Of a stretch of 64,000 nucleotides of DNA, positions 53,907 to 62,442 are shown one piece after another (the first letter of the stretch is position 1; each line of letters begins with the position of its first letter). The notes under the pieces were generated by a model. It was given only the letters and a program-made list of their open reading frames with translations. It was not told where the DNA came from and did no database searches. Source of the DNA: Archangium sp. (GTDB lineage: Bacteria; Myxococcota; Myxococcia; Myxococcales; Myxococcaceae); assembly GCA_030681645.1 (NCBI GenBank), contig JAUXRX010000029.1:184146-248145 (forward strand). The letters run 5' to 3'. Position numbers and translations under genes: made by a program.

Positions 53907-54974
53907 ATGGCTTCCGAACAGCACCCGTTGGCCGAACGGTACCTGGACGCGCTCTACGAGCTCCCTGACGATCTGCGGGCGCGCAAGGAGCTCGATGACG
54001 AGCTCGCCGCGCACATGACGGGCGGCCACCACATCTGCATCCGCGGCTTCAAGCACATCGGGAAGACCACGATGATGAAGGGCATCCTCCAGCGCGCGTG
54101 CGAGCGCTCGGGCGGGGCAGCCTTCGTGCTCGACCTGAGCGATCCCGATCGTGATGACGGGCTCCCCCAGTCGGTCGACGCCGTGCTCGGGCGCCTCACC
54201 ACCAAGGTGAACGAGTTCCTGCAGCGCGTCGGCGCGAAGGAGCTCAAGGCCGACCCGAAGAAGCCGCTCGAGGTGCTGGGCGAGCTGGCGGCGCCGCTGT
54301 TCGTCGGGTTCGACGAGGCCATCGCGCTCACCGCGCTCGGGCCCGAGGGCATGACCTCGCTGCTCGACACCCTGCTCACCACGCCGCGCAACGTGAAGGT
54401 GGCGATGGTCTGCGCACGGCACCGCGACGTCGACGCGCTCTTCGAGACCCTGGTGGTGGCGCGGGGCGGGGTGGCGACGGTGGTGGTGCCGCCCGTGTCG
54501 GACGACGAGCTGGTGCAGCTGGTGCAGACGCCCGCGCAGGTGCTCGGCATCACCTTCGAGAACGAGGCGCTGGGCGCGCTGGCCGAGATCTCCGGCAACC
54601 GCCCCTGGGAGCTGTTCTCGCTCTGTGCGCTGCTGGCCTCGCGCTTCCCCTCGAAGGACTGGAAGGGCACCGTCACGCCCGCGATGCTCGACGAGCTCGT
54701 CAACCTCGACGTGCTGGGTGAGACCGAGGAGGGCAGGGCGCTGCTCGATCATCACCTCCGCACGCTGCTCACCGAGATGTCTGCCGAAGAGCGCACCGTG
54801 ATGGAGCTGCTCTCGGCCGGCAAGGAAGGCGAAGCCACCGAAGACGCGCTGACCAGGCTGCAGGAAGGCGGCTACGTGGTCGCCGAAGAGGGCGGCTACG
54901 CCATCAACGGGGCGTTGATCGAGTTCGTGTCCCGCGCGGTGGTCGAGGGCGTGATCAAGGTCTCGGTGGAGTAG
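53907..54974 (+). CDS. P-loop ATPase (STAND/AAA-like) with helical C-terminal part
   Basis: This 355-residue cytoplasmic ATPase has a Walker A CIRGFKHIGKTTMMKGIL (G47-T54), a sensor-like LFVGFDEAIALTALG (Walker-B region with DE), and VCARHRDVDAL. The C-terminal third is a helical, winged-helix-like part (EERTVMELLSAGKEGEATED). It resembles archaeal-type ATPases of the AAA_35/ATPase-2 group found in defence and signalling modules, but no effector neighbour is evident. The start is the ATG at 53907, 29 bases after the metallopeptidase-like gene. Repeat A copy 6 follows directly. Confidence 0.78.
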   Translation: MASEQHPLAERYLDALYELPDDLRARKELDDELAAHMTGGHHICIRGFKHIGKTTMMKGILQRACERSGGAAFVLDLSDPDRDDGLPQSVDAVLGRLTTKVNEFLQRVGAKELKADPKKPLEVLGELAAPLFVGFDEAIALTALGPEGMTSLLDTLLTTPRNVKVAMVCARHRDVDALFETLVVARGGVATVVVPPVSDDELVQLVQTPAQVLGITFENEALGALAEISGNRPWELFSLCALLASRFPSKDWKGTVTPAMLDELVNLDVLGETEEGRALLDHHLRTLLTEMSAEERTVMELLSAGKEGEATEDALTRLQEGGYVVAEEGGYAINGALIEFVSRAVVEGVIKVSVE

Positions 54975-54978
54975 CAGG

Positions 54979-55000
54979 CGCCGAGCGAAGTCGAGGGCCC
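54979..55000 (+). repeat. dispersed repeat family A, copy 6 (truncated, intergenic)
   Basis: CGCCGAGCGAAGTCGAGGGC and the next two bases match the core of family A but lack the GTTCAT end. It lies just after the ATPase gene stop, within the 113-base gap before the C45-like gene. Confidence 0.7.
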
Positions 55001-55087
55001 TCGCTTCCGCGCTCAAAAAGCGATGCGTCTGGATGTTCGAGCGCCGCGCGTTGCGAGCGGGCCGTTCGCGGGTAGGGTGCGCGCGCC

Positions 55088-56923
55088 GTGACCTTCACCA
55101 AGCCCGTATCGCTCTTCCTGGCCGCCTCGCTCGTCGCCTGCGGCCCTTTCACCAAACCGCCGACGCGCGAGCTGATCGAAGTGCGGGGCACCCCGTACGA
55201 TCGTGGGCTCCAGCACGGCACCCAGCTCCGCTCGAAGGTGCGCAGCTTCTACACCACGCTGCTCACCAACTCGCTCTTCCCCTATCTCTCGCGCGAGCAG
55301 CCCGACATCGCCTCGTTCCTCCCGGAGTACGCGGCCGAGCGGTACCAGAACGGCAACTTCGCCTACGAGCTGATGCTCGACAGCGCGAAGAACATCGAGC
55401 GCTCGCTCAACCGCGCCACCCGCGAGGAGCTGCAGGGCATCGCCGACGGCTCGGGCATGACCTACGACCAGATTCTCGTCCTCAACACGTTCTTCGACAC
55501 GGTGCTGGCGGTCAGAGGCGTGGCCCTGGCCATTCGCCTCGCGCGCGCCCCGTTGCTCAAGAGCGTCGAGTTCGTCGGGGCCGACACCGACGGCGTGGAC
55601 AACGACTCCGACGGCATGATCGACGAAGCGGGCGAAGGCCGCGTCGAACCGTACATTCCCGAGCTCTACGGGCTGGCGGTCGAGCTCGCGCCGGCCGCGG
55701 CCATTCGCCTGGTGCTCACCGAGGTCGACGGCGTCGATCCGGCCACCGTGCGCATCTTCTTAGGGAACCAGCTCTACACCGCCGACAGCCCCGAGATGGT
55801 GATGACCGAGCTGTCGCCCACCGACCTGCAGGTGACGCTCACGCCCTCGACGCCGCTCGAAGGCGCCCTCACCACCACGCTGGTCATCGGCGGTGGCGAC
55901 AAGAAGCTCATCACCGTGCCCCTGCCCGCGCGCGCCAGCTTCATGCGCGACGAGGAGCTCGCCTTCACCACCCGCGGCGCCGGCCTCAGCCGCCGCGACG
56001 TGCGCCGGCCCGCGCTCACCGACGGCCGCACCCGGCCCCCGCCCATCGCCATCGGCGCGCGCGGCTCGATGACCGTGGGCGGCATGCCCTTCATCGCGCA
56101 CCACTTCTCGCTGCTCGACGCGAACACCGCGCACAAGCACACCATCGCCATCCGCCACGTGCCCGAGACGGGCCCGGCCTTCGTCACCGTCGGCTGGGCG
56201 GGCATCGTGTACGGGCTCTCGGGCATGTCGGATCGCGGCGTCGGTTACGCGTGCGATCCCGCCGACACGCTCGACAACAGCGTGGTGGGCTCGGTGCTCG
56301 AGCAGGTCGCCGACATCGCCAGGGCGAAGCTGCTCGCCAAGGGCATGCCCATCGGCTTCCTCGGGCGGAAGATCCTCGAGCAGGCCACCGACGCCGCCAG
56401 CGCGCGCGAGGTGGTGGCCCAGGCCGAGCGCGTCTACGGGTGGACCTGTGTCTTCGCCGACAAGACCGGGGGCCTCGAGGCGATCGAGGTCGACAGTGAC
56501 ATCTTCAACGATGGCACCCGCGGCACCTTCCCGCTCAGCACCACCGAGCTCGACGCCACCGGGCGGCGCTACGCCAGCACCAGCGACGACGACTTCGTGC
56601 TCGGCTCGAACTTCGTGAAGAACGTGCCCGACATCGCCACGCTCAACGTGGCCGGGCAGCGGATCGTGCCCCAGCGGCAGTGGTCGGGCTTCTTCTACCG
56701 CAGCCGCCGCGCGGTCGACGGGGTGAAGGGCCGCCTCGAGGCCGCGAAGGGCACCATCGACGCCGCCTTCCTCGAGCAGCTCGTCGCCGACCCGCAGTTC
56801 GTCGATCAATCCGACAGCATGAACGCGGTGGTGCTCGACTTCGAGCACCTGCAGGTGCGCTCGGCCATGGGCGAGGTGCCCGCGACCAACGCGCCGTTCG
56901 AAGTGACGGAGGTGCGGCCGTGA
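55088..56923 (+). CDS. C45-like Ntn-hydrolase family lipoprotein with inserted segment
   Basis: This 611-residue lipoprotein (signal MTFTKPVSLFLAASLVAC) resembles C45 autoproteolytic acyltransferases such as isopenicillin acyltransferase. The N-terminal signature IEVRGTPYDRGLQHGTQLRS is clear, and GWAGIVYGLSGMSDRGVGYA fits the family core. The nucleophile Cys of C45 (usually a GCT/S motif) is not seen; the likely site is at GARGSMTVGG, so Ser may serve. A calcium-repeat-like insert, DTDGVDNDSDGMIDEAGEG, lies near residues 164-183, within an insertion of about 190 residues. The start is the GTG at 55088. It overlaps the barrel gene by four bases and heads a five-gene operon. Confidence 0.78.
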   Translation: MTFTKPVSLFLAASLVACGPFTKPPTRELIEVRGTPYDRGLQHGTQLRSKVRSFYTTLLTNSLFPYLSREQPDIASFLPEYAAERYQNGNFAYELMLDSAKNIERSLNRATREELQGIADGSGMTYDQILVLNTFFDTVLAVRGVALAIRLARAPLLKSVEFVGADTDGVDNDSDGMIDEAGEGRVEPYIPELYGLAVELAPAAAIRLVLTEVDGVDPATVRIFLGNQLYTADSPEMVMTELSPTDLQVTLTPSTPLEGALTTTLVIGGGDKKLITVPLPARASFMRDEELAFTTRGAGLSRRDVRRPALTDGRTRPPPIAIGARGSMTVGGMPFIAHHFSLLDANTAHKHTIAIRHVPETGPAFVTVGWAGIVYGLSGMSDRGVGYACDPADTLDNSVVGSVLEQVADIARAKLLAKGMPIGFLGRKILEQATDAASAREVVAQAERVYGWTCVFADKTGGLEAIEVDSDIFNDGTRGTFPLSTTELDATGRRYASTSDDDFVLGSNFVKNVPDIATLNVAGQRIVPQRQWSGFFYRSRRAVDGVKGRLEAAKGTIDAAFLEQLVADPQFVDQSDSMNAVVLDFEHLQVRSAMGEVPATNAPFEVTEVRP

Positions 56924-58119
56924 AGCGCGCGCTCGTGATGATCCTGCTCGCCACCAGCGCGTCCGCCATGGAGACGCAGGTGTTGCCGCAGAGCACCTTC
57001 ACCTTCGACTTCGCCTACCTCAGCACCAGCCTCGACAAGCAGTGGAGCGGCGACGGCAAGGCGCTGCCCCTGGTGGAAGAGAGCCGGCGCTACGAGCCGG
57101 GCGCGGGCCTGCAGGGCATCCTGCGGGCGCGGCCGAGGGCGCAGCTCGACATCATGTTGATCCAGGCGCTCTACGGCATCACCGACCGCCTCACCGCTGC
57201 CGTCTACGTGCCCATCGTGATGCACTCGCGCGTGGCCACCAACCTGTCGTGGGAGCCGGGCGACTACCAGTCGCAGCTGGGCCGCAAGTACTCCGAAGAC
57301 GACTTCTGGGGCTGGGCCAGCTCGCTCGGCCAGCCGCGCGTGCCGGCGGTGTGGGAAACGGGCGTGCGCCTGGCCGACATCGTGCTCGGCGCGCGCTACC
57401 TCCTGCCGGAATCGGAATGGATGTCGAAGAACAACTTCCGCTGGAGCGCCACCCTGCAGGTCGCCTTGCCCACCGGCACCAACTTCGATCCGGAAGAAGC
57501 GGTGAGCGTCGGCACCAACCTGTGGGAGCTCCACGCCGCCGGTGACGTCGAGGCGCACCTCTCGGCCGACAAACACTTCTTCGTCGACGAGTACGGGGTG
57601 TACCGGCTCAACCTCGGCCTCGACCTCTTCTACGCGTTCTTCCGCCCGCGCGAGTACCTGGCGGGTCACGGGCGCATCAACCCGCTGCTCAACAACAACG
57701 CCTTCTACGTGGGCGACAAGTACATCGTCGACGGCGGCGACTGGCTGGCCGGCACCTTCTCGGTCGACGTGGTGCCCTTCCTCGGGCCCACCCGCGCGTC
57801 GATCGTCTCGGGCGGGAAGATCGAGAAGGCCCACGCGCTGCCTGGAATGCTCACCCTGACCTTGAGCTACACGCGCGTGCAGACCTTCCAGAGCGACTGG
57901 AAGAGCGACTCGCCGCTGTGGGACTACGACCGCGAGAAGTTCTGGCAGCCGGGCGCCAAGAACATCCTCAGGGCGACGGCCACGGTGTCGCTGCTGCGCG
58001 TGGGCGTGCCGATCCAGGTCTACGCCCGCTACCAGTCGGGCGATCTCATCCCCGGCGCCTACAGCCGCCCGGCCAACGTGTTCAGCGCCGGCGTCCGGCT
58101 CGTCGCGAAGTTCTGGTGA
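56920..58119 (+). CDS. outer-membrane beta-barrel-like protein
   Basis: This 399-residue exported protein has a signal peptide (MKRALVMILLATSASAM). Alternating amphipathic strands follow, e.g. RWSATLQVALPTGTNF and YRLNLGLDLFYAFF, and the protein ends VFSAGVRLVAKFW with a C-terminal aromatic residue as in barrel proteins. It resembles MetA-type or FadL-like transport barrels, but the exact family is not fixed. The start is the GTG at 56920, overlapping the C45-like gene stop. It probably passes the substrate or product of the neighbouring surface hydrolases across the outer membrane. Confidence 0.76.
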   Translation: MKRALVMILLATSASAMETQVLPQSTFTFDFAYLSTSLDKQWSGDGKALPLVEESRRYEPGAGLQGILRARPRAQLDIMLIQALYGITDRLTAAVYVPIVMHSRVATNLSWEPGDYQSQLGRKYSEDDFWGWASSLGQPRVPAVWETGVRLADIVLGARYLLPESEWMSKNNFRWSATLQVALPTGTNFDPEEAVSVGTNLWELHAAGDVEAHLSADKHFFVDEYGVYRLNLGLDLFYAFFRPREYLAGHGRINPLLNNNAFYVGDKYIVDGGDWLAGTFSVDVVPFLGPTRASIVSGGKIEKAHALPGMLTLTLSYTRVQTFQSDWKSDSPLWDYDREKFWQPGAKNILRATATVSLLRVGVPIQVYARYQSGDLIPGAYSRPANVFSAGVRLVAKFW

Positions 58120-58124
58120 TCGAC

Positions 58125-60695
58125 ATGCGAATGCAATCGAAGAGGGCTTCCGTTCATCCCGAGCGAAGTCGGGTGACCCGCGCGCCTGGTGGCCCCTCGA
58201 CTCCGCTCGGGGTGAACGGTTCGCTGCTCATCATCGCGCTCCTGTTCCCCGGCTGCGCGGCCACCTCGCTGCTCGGGTACAAGATCGCCCCCGACTACCC
58301 CGACGATGGCGCGAAGGAATCGATGGCGCTGCCCGGGCTCACCGCGCCGGTCACCGTGCTCTTCGACGCGCAGGGCGTGCCCCACCTCGAGGCGCAGAAC
58401 CTGGCCGATCTCGCCCGCACCTCGGGCTTCGTGCAGGGCCGGGCCCGCTTCTTCCAGATGGACCTGATGCGCCGCCTCGCCCGGGGCCGCCTCTCGGAGC
58501 TGATCGGTGAGCAGCCGCTCGCCGCTGCCACCACCGTGGAATACGACAAGACCATGCGCGGCTGGCGCATCGAAGCCCGCGCCACGAAGAGCTACGAGCT
58601 GCTCGCGCCCGAGCAGAAGGCGCTGGCGGTCGCGTTCTCCGAGGGCGTCAACGCGGCCATGACCAGGTGGAAGCCGCTCGAGTACCGCCTCGTCGGCGTC
58701 GAGCCCGAGCCGTGGCGCCCCGAAGACTGCCTCGCGGTGGGCCTGCTCAACGTGTGGAGCATCACCCACAACTACCAGCAGGAAGCCACGCGCCTGCTCC
58801 TGGCCATGTCCGTCGGCCTCGAGCGGATGGACGCGATCTACCCCGCAGAGCCCCTCGCCGGAGGAGGCCGCACCCTCGCCGCCCTCGGGCCCCTCTCGCC
58901 CCTGCCACCCAGCGTGGCGAAGGAGCTCGAAGAGCTCTTCCCCCTCAAGACCGCCGAGGCCGACACGCGGTTCATCGGCAACGCCACCATCGACGTGCTC
59001 ACCTTCGCGGGCGCGTCGAACGCCTGGGCCGTCAACGGTGAGCGCACCCAGAGTGGCAAGCCCATGGTCGCCAACGATCCCCACCTCTCGCACCTGCTGC
59101 CGGGGCTGTTGTTGCAGCTGCACCTCAAGGCACCGGGGCTCGACGTGATCGGCGTGACGGTGCCGGGCGTGCCCTGGGTGCTCGGCGGGCACAACGCCGA
59201 CGTCGCGTGGGGCATGACCTCGACGATGACGGACGTGGTCGACCTGGTGATCGAGAAGGAAGATCCCTCGCGGCCCGGCTTCGTGCTCCACGAAGGCGGC
59301 GACTGCGCGTTGACCACGCGTGAAGAGGTGGTGCGCGTACGCGACGGCGCGGTGTTCCTCGAGAAGCGCCTGCCCCTTCGCGAGACGTGCAATGGCCCGC
59401 TCTACAACGATCTCCACCCCGAGCTGTTCCCGCCCGGGTCGCCGCTGGTGGCCATTCGCTGGAAGGTGGAAGGCGTGGAGCGCTCGTTCGAGGTGCTGCT
59501 CGAGCTCGATCGCGCGAAGTCGGTCGAAGACGTGGGCCGCGCCGTGGCGAAGCTGCCCTCGACCTGGAACACCTGGACGGTCGCCGACGCCCAGGGCCAC
59601 CTCGCCTCGTACCCCTCGGGCGCCGTGCCGGTGCGCCCGAACCACCGCGGCACGTTCCCCGTGCCGGGCTGGGTGGGGAAGTACGAGTGGCAGACCTTCG
59701 CCAGCGGCGATCGCCTGCCGCACATCGTCGACCCGCCCGAGGGGCTGGTGGCGCACGCGAACAACCTCACCACCGACCCGGGCAACTCGGCCTTCGAGCG
59801 CATCCAGGTCGACTCGGCGCCGCCCTTCCGCTTCGAGCGCATCGTCGGCCTGGCGCGGGCGACCGCGAAGCACGACCTCGCGTCGTTCAAGCGCATGCTC
59901 ACCGACACCCACTCGCTGCGCGCCCAGACGGTCGTGCCCTCGATGCTCGCGTCACTCGGTGACGGGGCGGGCTTCTCGCCAGACGAGCAGAAGGCGCTGG
60001 CGCTGCTGCGCGCGTGGAACTTCGACGCGAAGGCCGATCGCCCCGAGGCGGCGATCTTCTTCTCCACCTACCAGCACGCGGTGGTCACCGCGATCGGCGA
60101 CGAGCTCCCCGCGCCGGCGGTGAAGTTCTTCCTCGGCCAGCGCTACTCGACCAACACCTCCGACCTCTGGTTCGAACGCGACGCGCACGTGGTGTGGGAC
60201 GACCGCCGCACGCCGGCCGTCGAGACCCGGAAGGACGTGGTGCGCGCGGCCTTCGTCGCGGCGATCGCCGAGCTGACCCGCACGCTCGGGCCCGACGTGG
60301 CCGCGTGGAAGTGGGGCACGCTGCACTGGCACAAGCCCCAGCACGCCTTCGGTGGGCGCAGCGCGCTCGACGGCACCGTCAACCTCCCGAAGATGGAGGC
60401 CGGCGGGGAGCTCGACTCGATCTGGAAGACGCACTTCGATCTCGGCAACGAGAAGGCGCCGTTCAAGGTCGTGGCAGGGCCGGTGATGCGCTCGGTGGTC
60501 GATCTCGCCACGCCGAAGCGCGGCTGGTGGATCGTCGATACCGGTGCCAGTGGCTGGCCCCTCGCGCCGCACTACGGCGATCAATATGAGCAGTGGCGCT
60601 CGGGCGAGCTCGTGCCCATGGAGATGGACCTCGAGGTGATCAAGTCAGGTCCCCACGGCGCGCTCACGTTGACCCCGCTCTCTTCGCGCCCATGA
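58125..60695 (+). CDS. penicillin-acylase-like Ntn hydrolase (lipoprotein)
   Basis: This 856-residue protein of the penicillin amidase (S45) family hydrolyses amide bonds of N-acyl compounds such as acyl-homoserine lactones or beta-lactams. The new N-terminus of the beta subunit would be S298 in AGASNAWAVNG; an alpha subunit, linker and beta subunit are expected after autoprocessing. NDPHLSHLLPGLLLQLHL is characteristic. The N-terminal region contains an inverted pair of repeat A before the hydrophobic signal LLIIALLFPGC. The ATG at 58125 has GGTGA five bases upstream. A GTG at 58212, after the repeat, would give a canonical lipoprotein signal, so the true start is uncertain. The stop overlaps the NDH-2 gene (ATGA). 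Confidence 0.87.
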   Translation: MRMQSKRASVHPERSRVTRAPGGPSTPLGVNGSLLIIALLFPGCAATSLLGYKIAPDYPDDGAKESMALPGLTAPVTVLFDAQGVPHLEAQNLADLARTSGFVQGRARFFQMDLMRRLARGRLSELIGEQPLAAATTVEYDKTMRGWRIEARATKSYELLAPEQKALAVAFSEGVNAAMTRWKPLEYRLVGVEPEPWRPEDCLAVGLLNVWSITHNYQQEATRLLLAMSVGLERMDAIYPAEPLAGGGRTLAALGPLSPLPPSVAKELEELFPLKTAEADTRFIGNATIDVLTFAGASNAWAVNGERTQSGKPMVANDPHLSHLLPGLLLQLHLKAPGLDVIGVTVPGVPWVLGGHNADVAWGMTSTMTDVVDLVIEKEDPSRPGFVLHEGGDCALTTREEVVRVRDGAVFLEKRLPLRETCNGPLYNDLHPELFPPGSPLVAIRWKVEGVERSFEVLLELDRAKSVEDVGRAVAKLPSTWNTWTVADAQGHLASYPSGAVPVRPNHRGTFPVPGWVGKYEWQTFASGDRLPHIVDPPEGLVAHANNLTTDPGNSAFERIQVDSAPPFRFERIVGLARATAKHDLASFKRMLTDTHSLRAQTVVPSMLASLGDGAGFSPDEQKALALLRAWNFDAKADRPEAAIFFSTYQHAVVTAIGDELPAPAVKFFLGQRYSTNTSDLWFERDAHVVWDDRRTPAVETRKDVVRAAFVAAIAELTRTLGPDVAAWKWGTLHWHKPQHAFGGRSALDGTVNLPKMEAGGELDSIWKTHFDLGNEKAPFKVVAGPVMRSVVDLATPKRGWWIVDTGASGWPLAPHYGDQYEQWRSGELVPMEMDLEVIKSGPHGALTLTPLSSRP
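58150..58219. repeat. inverted pair of repeat A (REPIN-like), translated
   Basis: The left arm, CCGTTCATCCCGAGCGAAGT followed by CGGGTGACC (58150-58178), and the inverted right arm, GGCCCCTCGACTCCGCTCGG followed by GGTGAACGG (58191-58219), form a 70-bp inverted pair. It lies in the N-terminal region of the penicillin-acylase-like gene and could fold as one hairpin, the REPIN configuration. Confidence 0.83.
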
Positions 60696-61981
60696 CAGCC
60701 CGGGTCGTGATCGTCGGAGGAGGCTTCGGTGGTCTCTACGCCGCGCGCCGGTTGGCCGGCGGCCCGGTGCAGGTGACGCTGGTCGATCGCCAGAACTACC
60801 ACCTGTTCCAACCGCTCCTGTACCAGGTGGCCACCGCGGGCCTCTCGCCCGGTGACATCGCCACGCCCATCCGCTCGCTCGTCTCGAAGCAGTCGAACAT
60901 CGAGGTGCGCATGGCCCAGGTGACGGGCATCGAGCTCTCGAGCAAGCGCGTGCTGCTCACCGACGGCGCGCTCGAATACGACCACCTCGTCCTCGCCACC
61001 GGCGTGAGCCACGCCTACTTCGGCCACGACGAGTGGGAACGCTTCGCTCCCGGCCTCAAGACGCTCGACGACGCGCTCGAGATGCGCCGGCGCGTGCTCA
61101 CCGCCTTCGAAGAGGCCGAGAACGAGAACGACGAGCAGCGCCGCGAGACGTTCCTCACCTTCGTGGTCGTCGGGGCCGGCCCCACCGGGGTCGAGCTGGC
61201 CGGCGCCATCGCCGAGCTTTCCCGCTTCACCGTGGCGCGCGACTACCGCCGCTTCGACCCGAAGAAGTCGCGGGTGATCCTCGTCGAGGCCGGCCCCCGC
61301 GTGCTCTCGGCCTTCGACGAGAAGCTGTCGGGCAAGGCCCTCGCGTCGTTGCAGAAGCTCGGCGTCGACGTGCGGCTCAACACCCGCGTGATCGGCATCG
61401 ACGCGCAGGGGGTGACGCTCGAGAAGGAACGCATCTCGGCGGCGACCGTGCTGTGGGGGGCCGGGGTGCAGGCCTCGCCGCTCTCGAAGTCGCTGGGCGT
61501 CGAGCTCGACCGCTCGGGGCGGGTGAAGGTGAAGAGCGACCTGAGCATTCCAGGTCACCCCTCGGCCTACGTCGTCGGCGATCTGGCGTGCTTCACCCAG
61601 GCTGACGGCACCACCGTGCCTGGGCTGGCGCCCGCGGCGATCCAGCAGGGGGAGCACGCCGCCGACAACATCCTCGCGGCCTGCGCCGGGAATGCGACCG
61701 AGCCCTTCGAGTACCTCGACAAGGGCATCATGGCGACGGTGGGCCGCGCCTCGGGCATCGCTCAGTCGGGCGCGCTGCGGCTCTCCGGCTTCCTGGGCTG
61801 GTGCGCGTGGCTCTTCATCCACATCCTGTACCTGATCGGCTTCCGCAACCGGCTGCTGGTGATGATCCAATGGGGCTGGGCCTGGTTCACCTTCGGCCGC
61901 AGCGCGCGCCTCATCACCGGCACCAGCGGCGCGTCGAAGGACAGGGTCGTCCCCGAGGTGGTCGAGGCCGTGCGGCGATGA
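60692..61981 (+). CDS. ndh: type II NADH dehydrogenase (NDH-2)
   Basis: This 429-residue FAD oxidoreductase transfers electrons from NADH to quinone without pumping. It has FAD motif VVIVGGGFGGLYAA at 5-18, the NAD motif VVVGAGPTGVELAGAIAEL, and DLACFTQADGTTVPGLAPAA near the FAD-contacting end. The C-terminal hydrophobic segment WLFIHILYLIGFRNRLLVMI is the membrane anchor. The start is the ATG at 60692, overlapping the previous gene (ATGA). A longer frame exists upstream but lies inside the acylase gene. Its stop overlaps the YchJ gene. Confidence 0.92.
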   Translation: MTARVVIVGGGFGGLYAARRLAGGPVQVTLVDRQNYHLFQPLLYQVATAGLSPGDIATPIRSLVSKQSNIEVRMAQVTGIELSSKRVLLTDGALEYDHLVLATGVSHAYFGHDEWERFAPGLKTLDDALEMRRRVLTAFEEAENENDEQRRETFLTFVVVGAGPTGVELAGAIAELSRFTVARDYRRFDPKKSRVILVEAGPRVLSAFDEKLSGKALASLQKLGVDVRLNTRVIGIDAQGVTLEKERISAATVLWGAGVQASPLSKSLGVELDRSGRVKVKSDLSIPGHPSAYVVGDLACFTQADGTTVPGLAPAAIQQGEHAADNILAACAGNATEPFEYLDKGIMATVGRASGIAQSGALRLSGFLGWCAWLFIHILYLIGFRNRLLVMIQWGWAWFTFGRSARLITGTSGASKDRVVPEVVEAVRR

Positions 61982-62439
61982 CGTCCTGCCCCTGCGGTGG
62001 CCCTGACTTCGAGTCGTGCTGCGGCCCCCGGCTCTCCGGGGTGAAGCCGGCCGAGACGGCCGAGGCGCTCATGCGCAGCCGCTACACCGCCTTCACCCGC
62101 GGCGACGTGGCGTACCTGCGCGCCACCCAGCTCGCGCCCACCCGTGACCTGAGCTGGGAAGAGACCGGGCGCTGGGCGAAGTCGGTCGCGTGGCTGTCGC
62201 TGCAGATCGTCTCGAAGGAAGCAGGCGGGGAGGGTGATGAGACGGGCGTGGTCGAGTTCATCGCCCGCTACCTCGATCGTGACGGCGTGCAGGCCCTGCA
62301 GGAGCGCAGCAGCTTCGTTCGCCGCGAGGGGAAGTGGACCTACGACGCCGGCAAGCCCGAGGTCACGATCACGAAGGTCGAGCGCAACGCGCCGTGCCCG
62401 TGCGGCAGCGGCCGCAAGTTCAAGGCCTGCCACGCCTGA
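61978..62439 (+). CDS. YchJ-family protein with two SEC-C-like motifs
   Basis: This 153-residue protein of the YchJ/DUF1186-related family begins TSCPCGGPDFESCCGPRLSG and ends APCPCGSGRKFKACHA, both SEC-C-type zinc motifs. The central domain has MRSRYTAFTRGDVAYLRAT, the typical YchJ core (NTF2-like). The function is unknown. The start is the ATG at 61978 overlapping NDH-2; the stop is three bases from the convergent FIST gene. Confidence 0.92.
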   Translation: MTSCPCGGPDFESCCGPRLSGVKPAETAEALMRSRYTAFTRGDVAYLRATQLAPTRDLSWEETGRWAKSVAWLSLQIVSKEAGGEGDETGVVEFIARYLDRDGVQALQERSSFVRREGKWTYDAGKPEVTITKVERNAPCPCGSGRKFKACHA

Positions 62440-62442
62440 GCA

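Noticed and set aside
58150..58219. Insertion sequence or MITE with terminal repeats and target duplication
   Set aside because: Arms resemble dispersed repeat A, but no target-site duplication or transposase is seen, so I call it a REPIN-like pair only.
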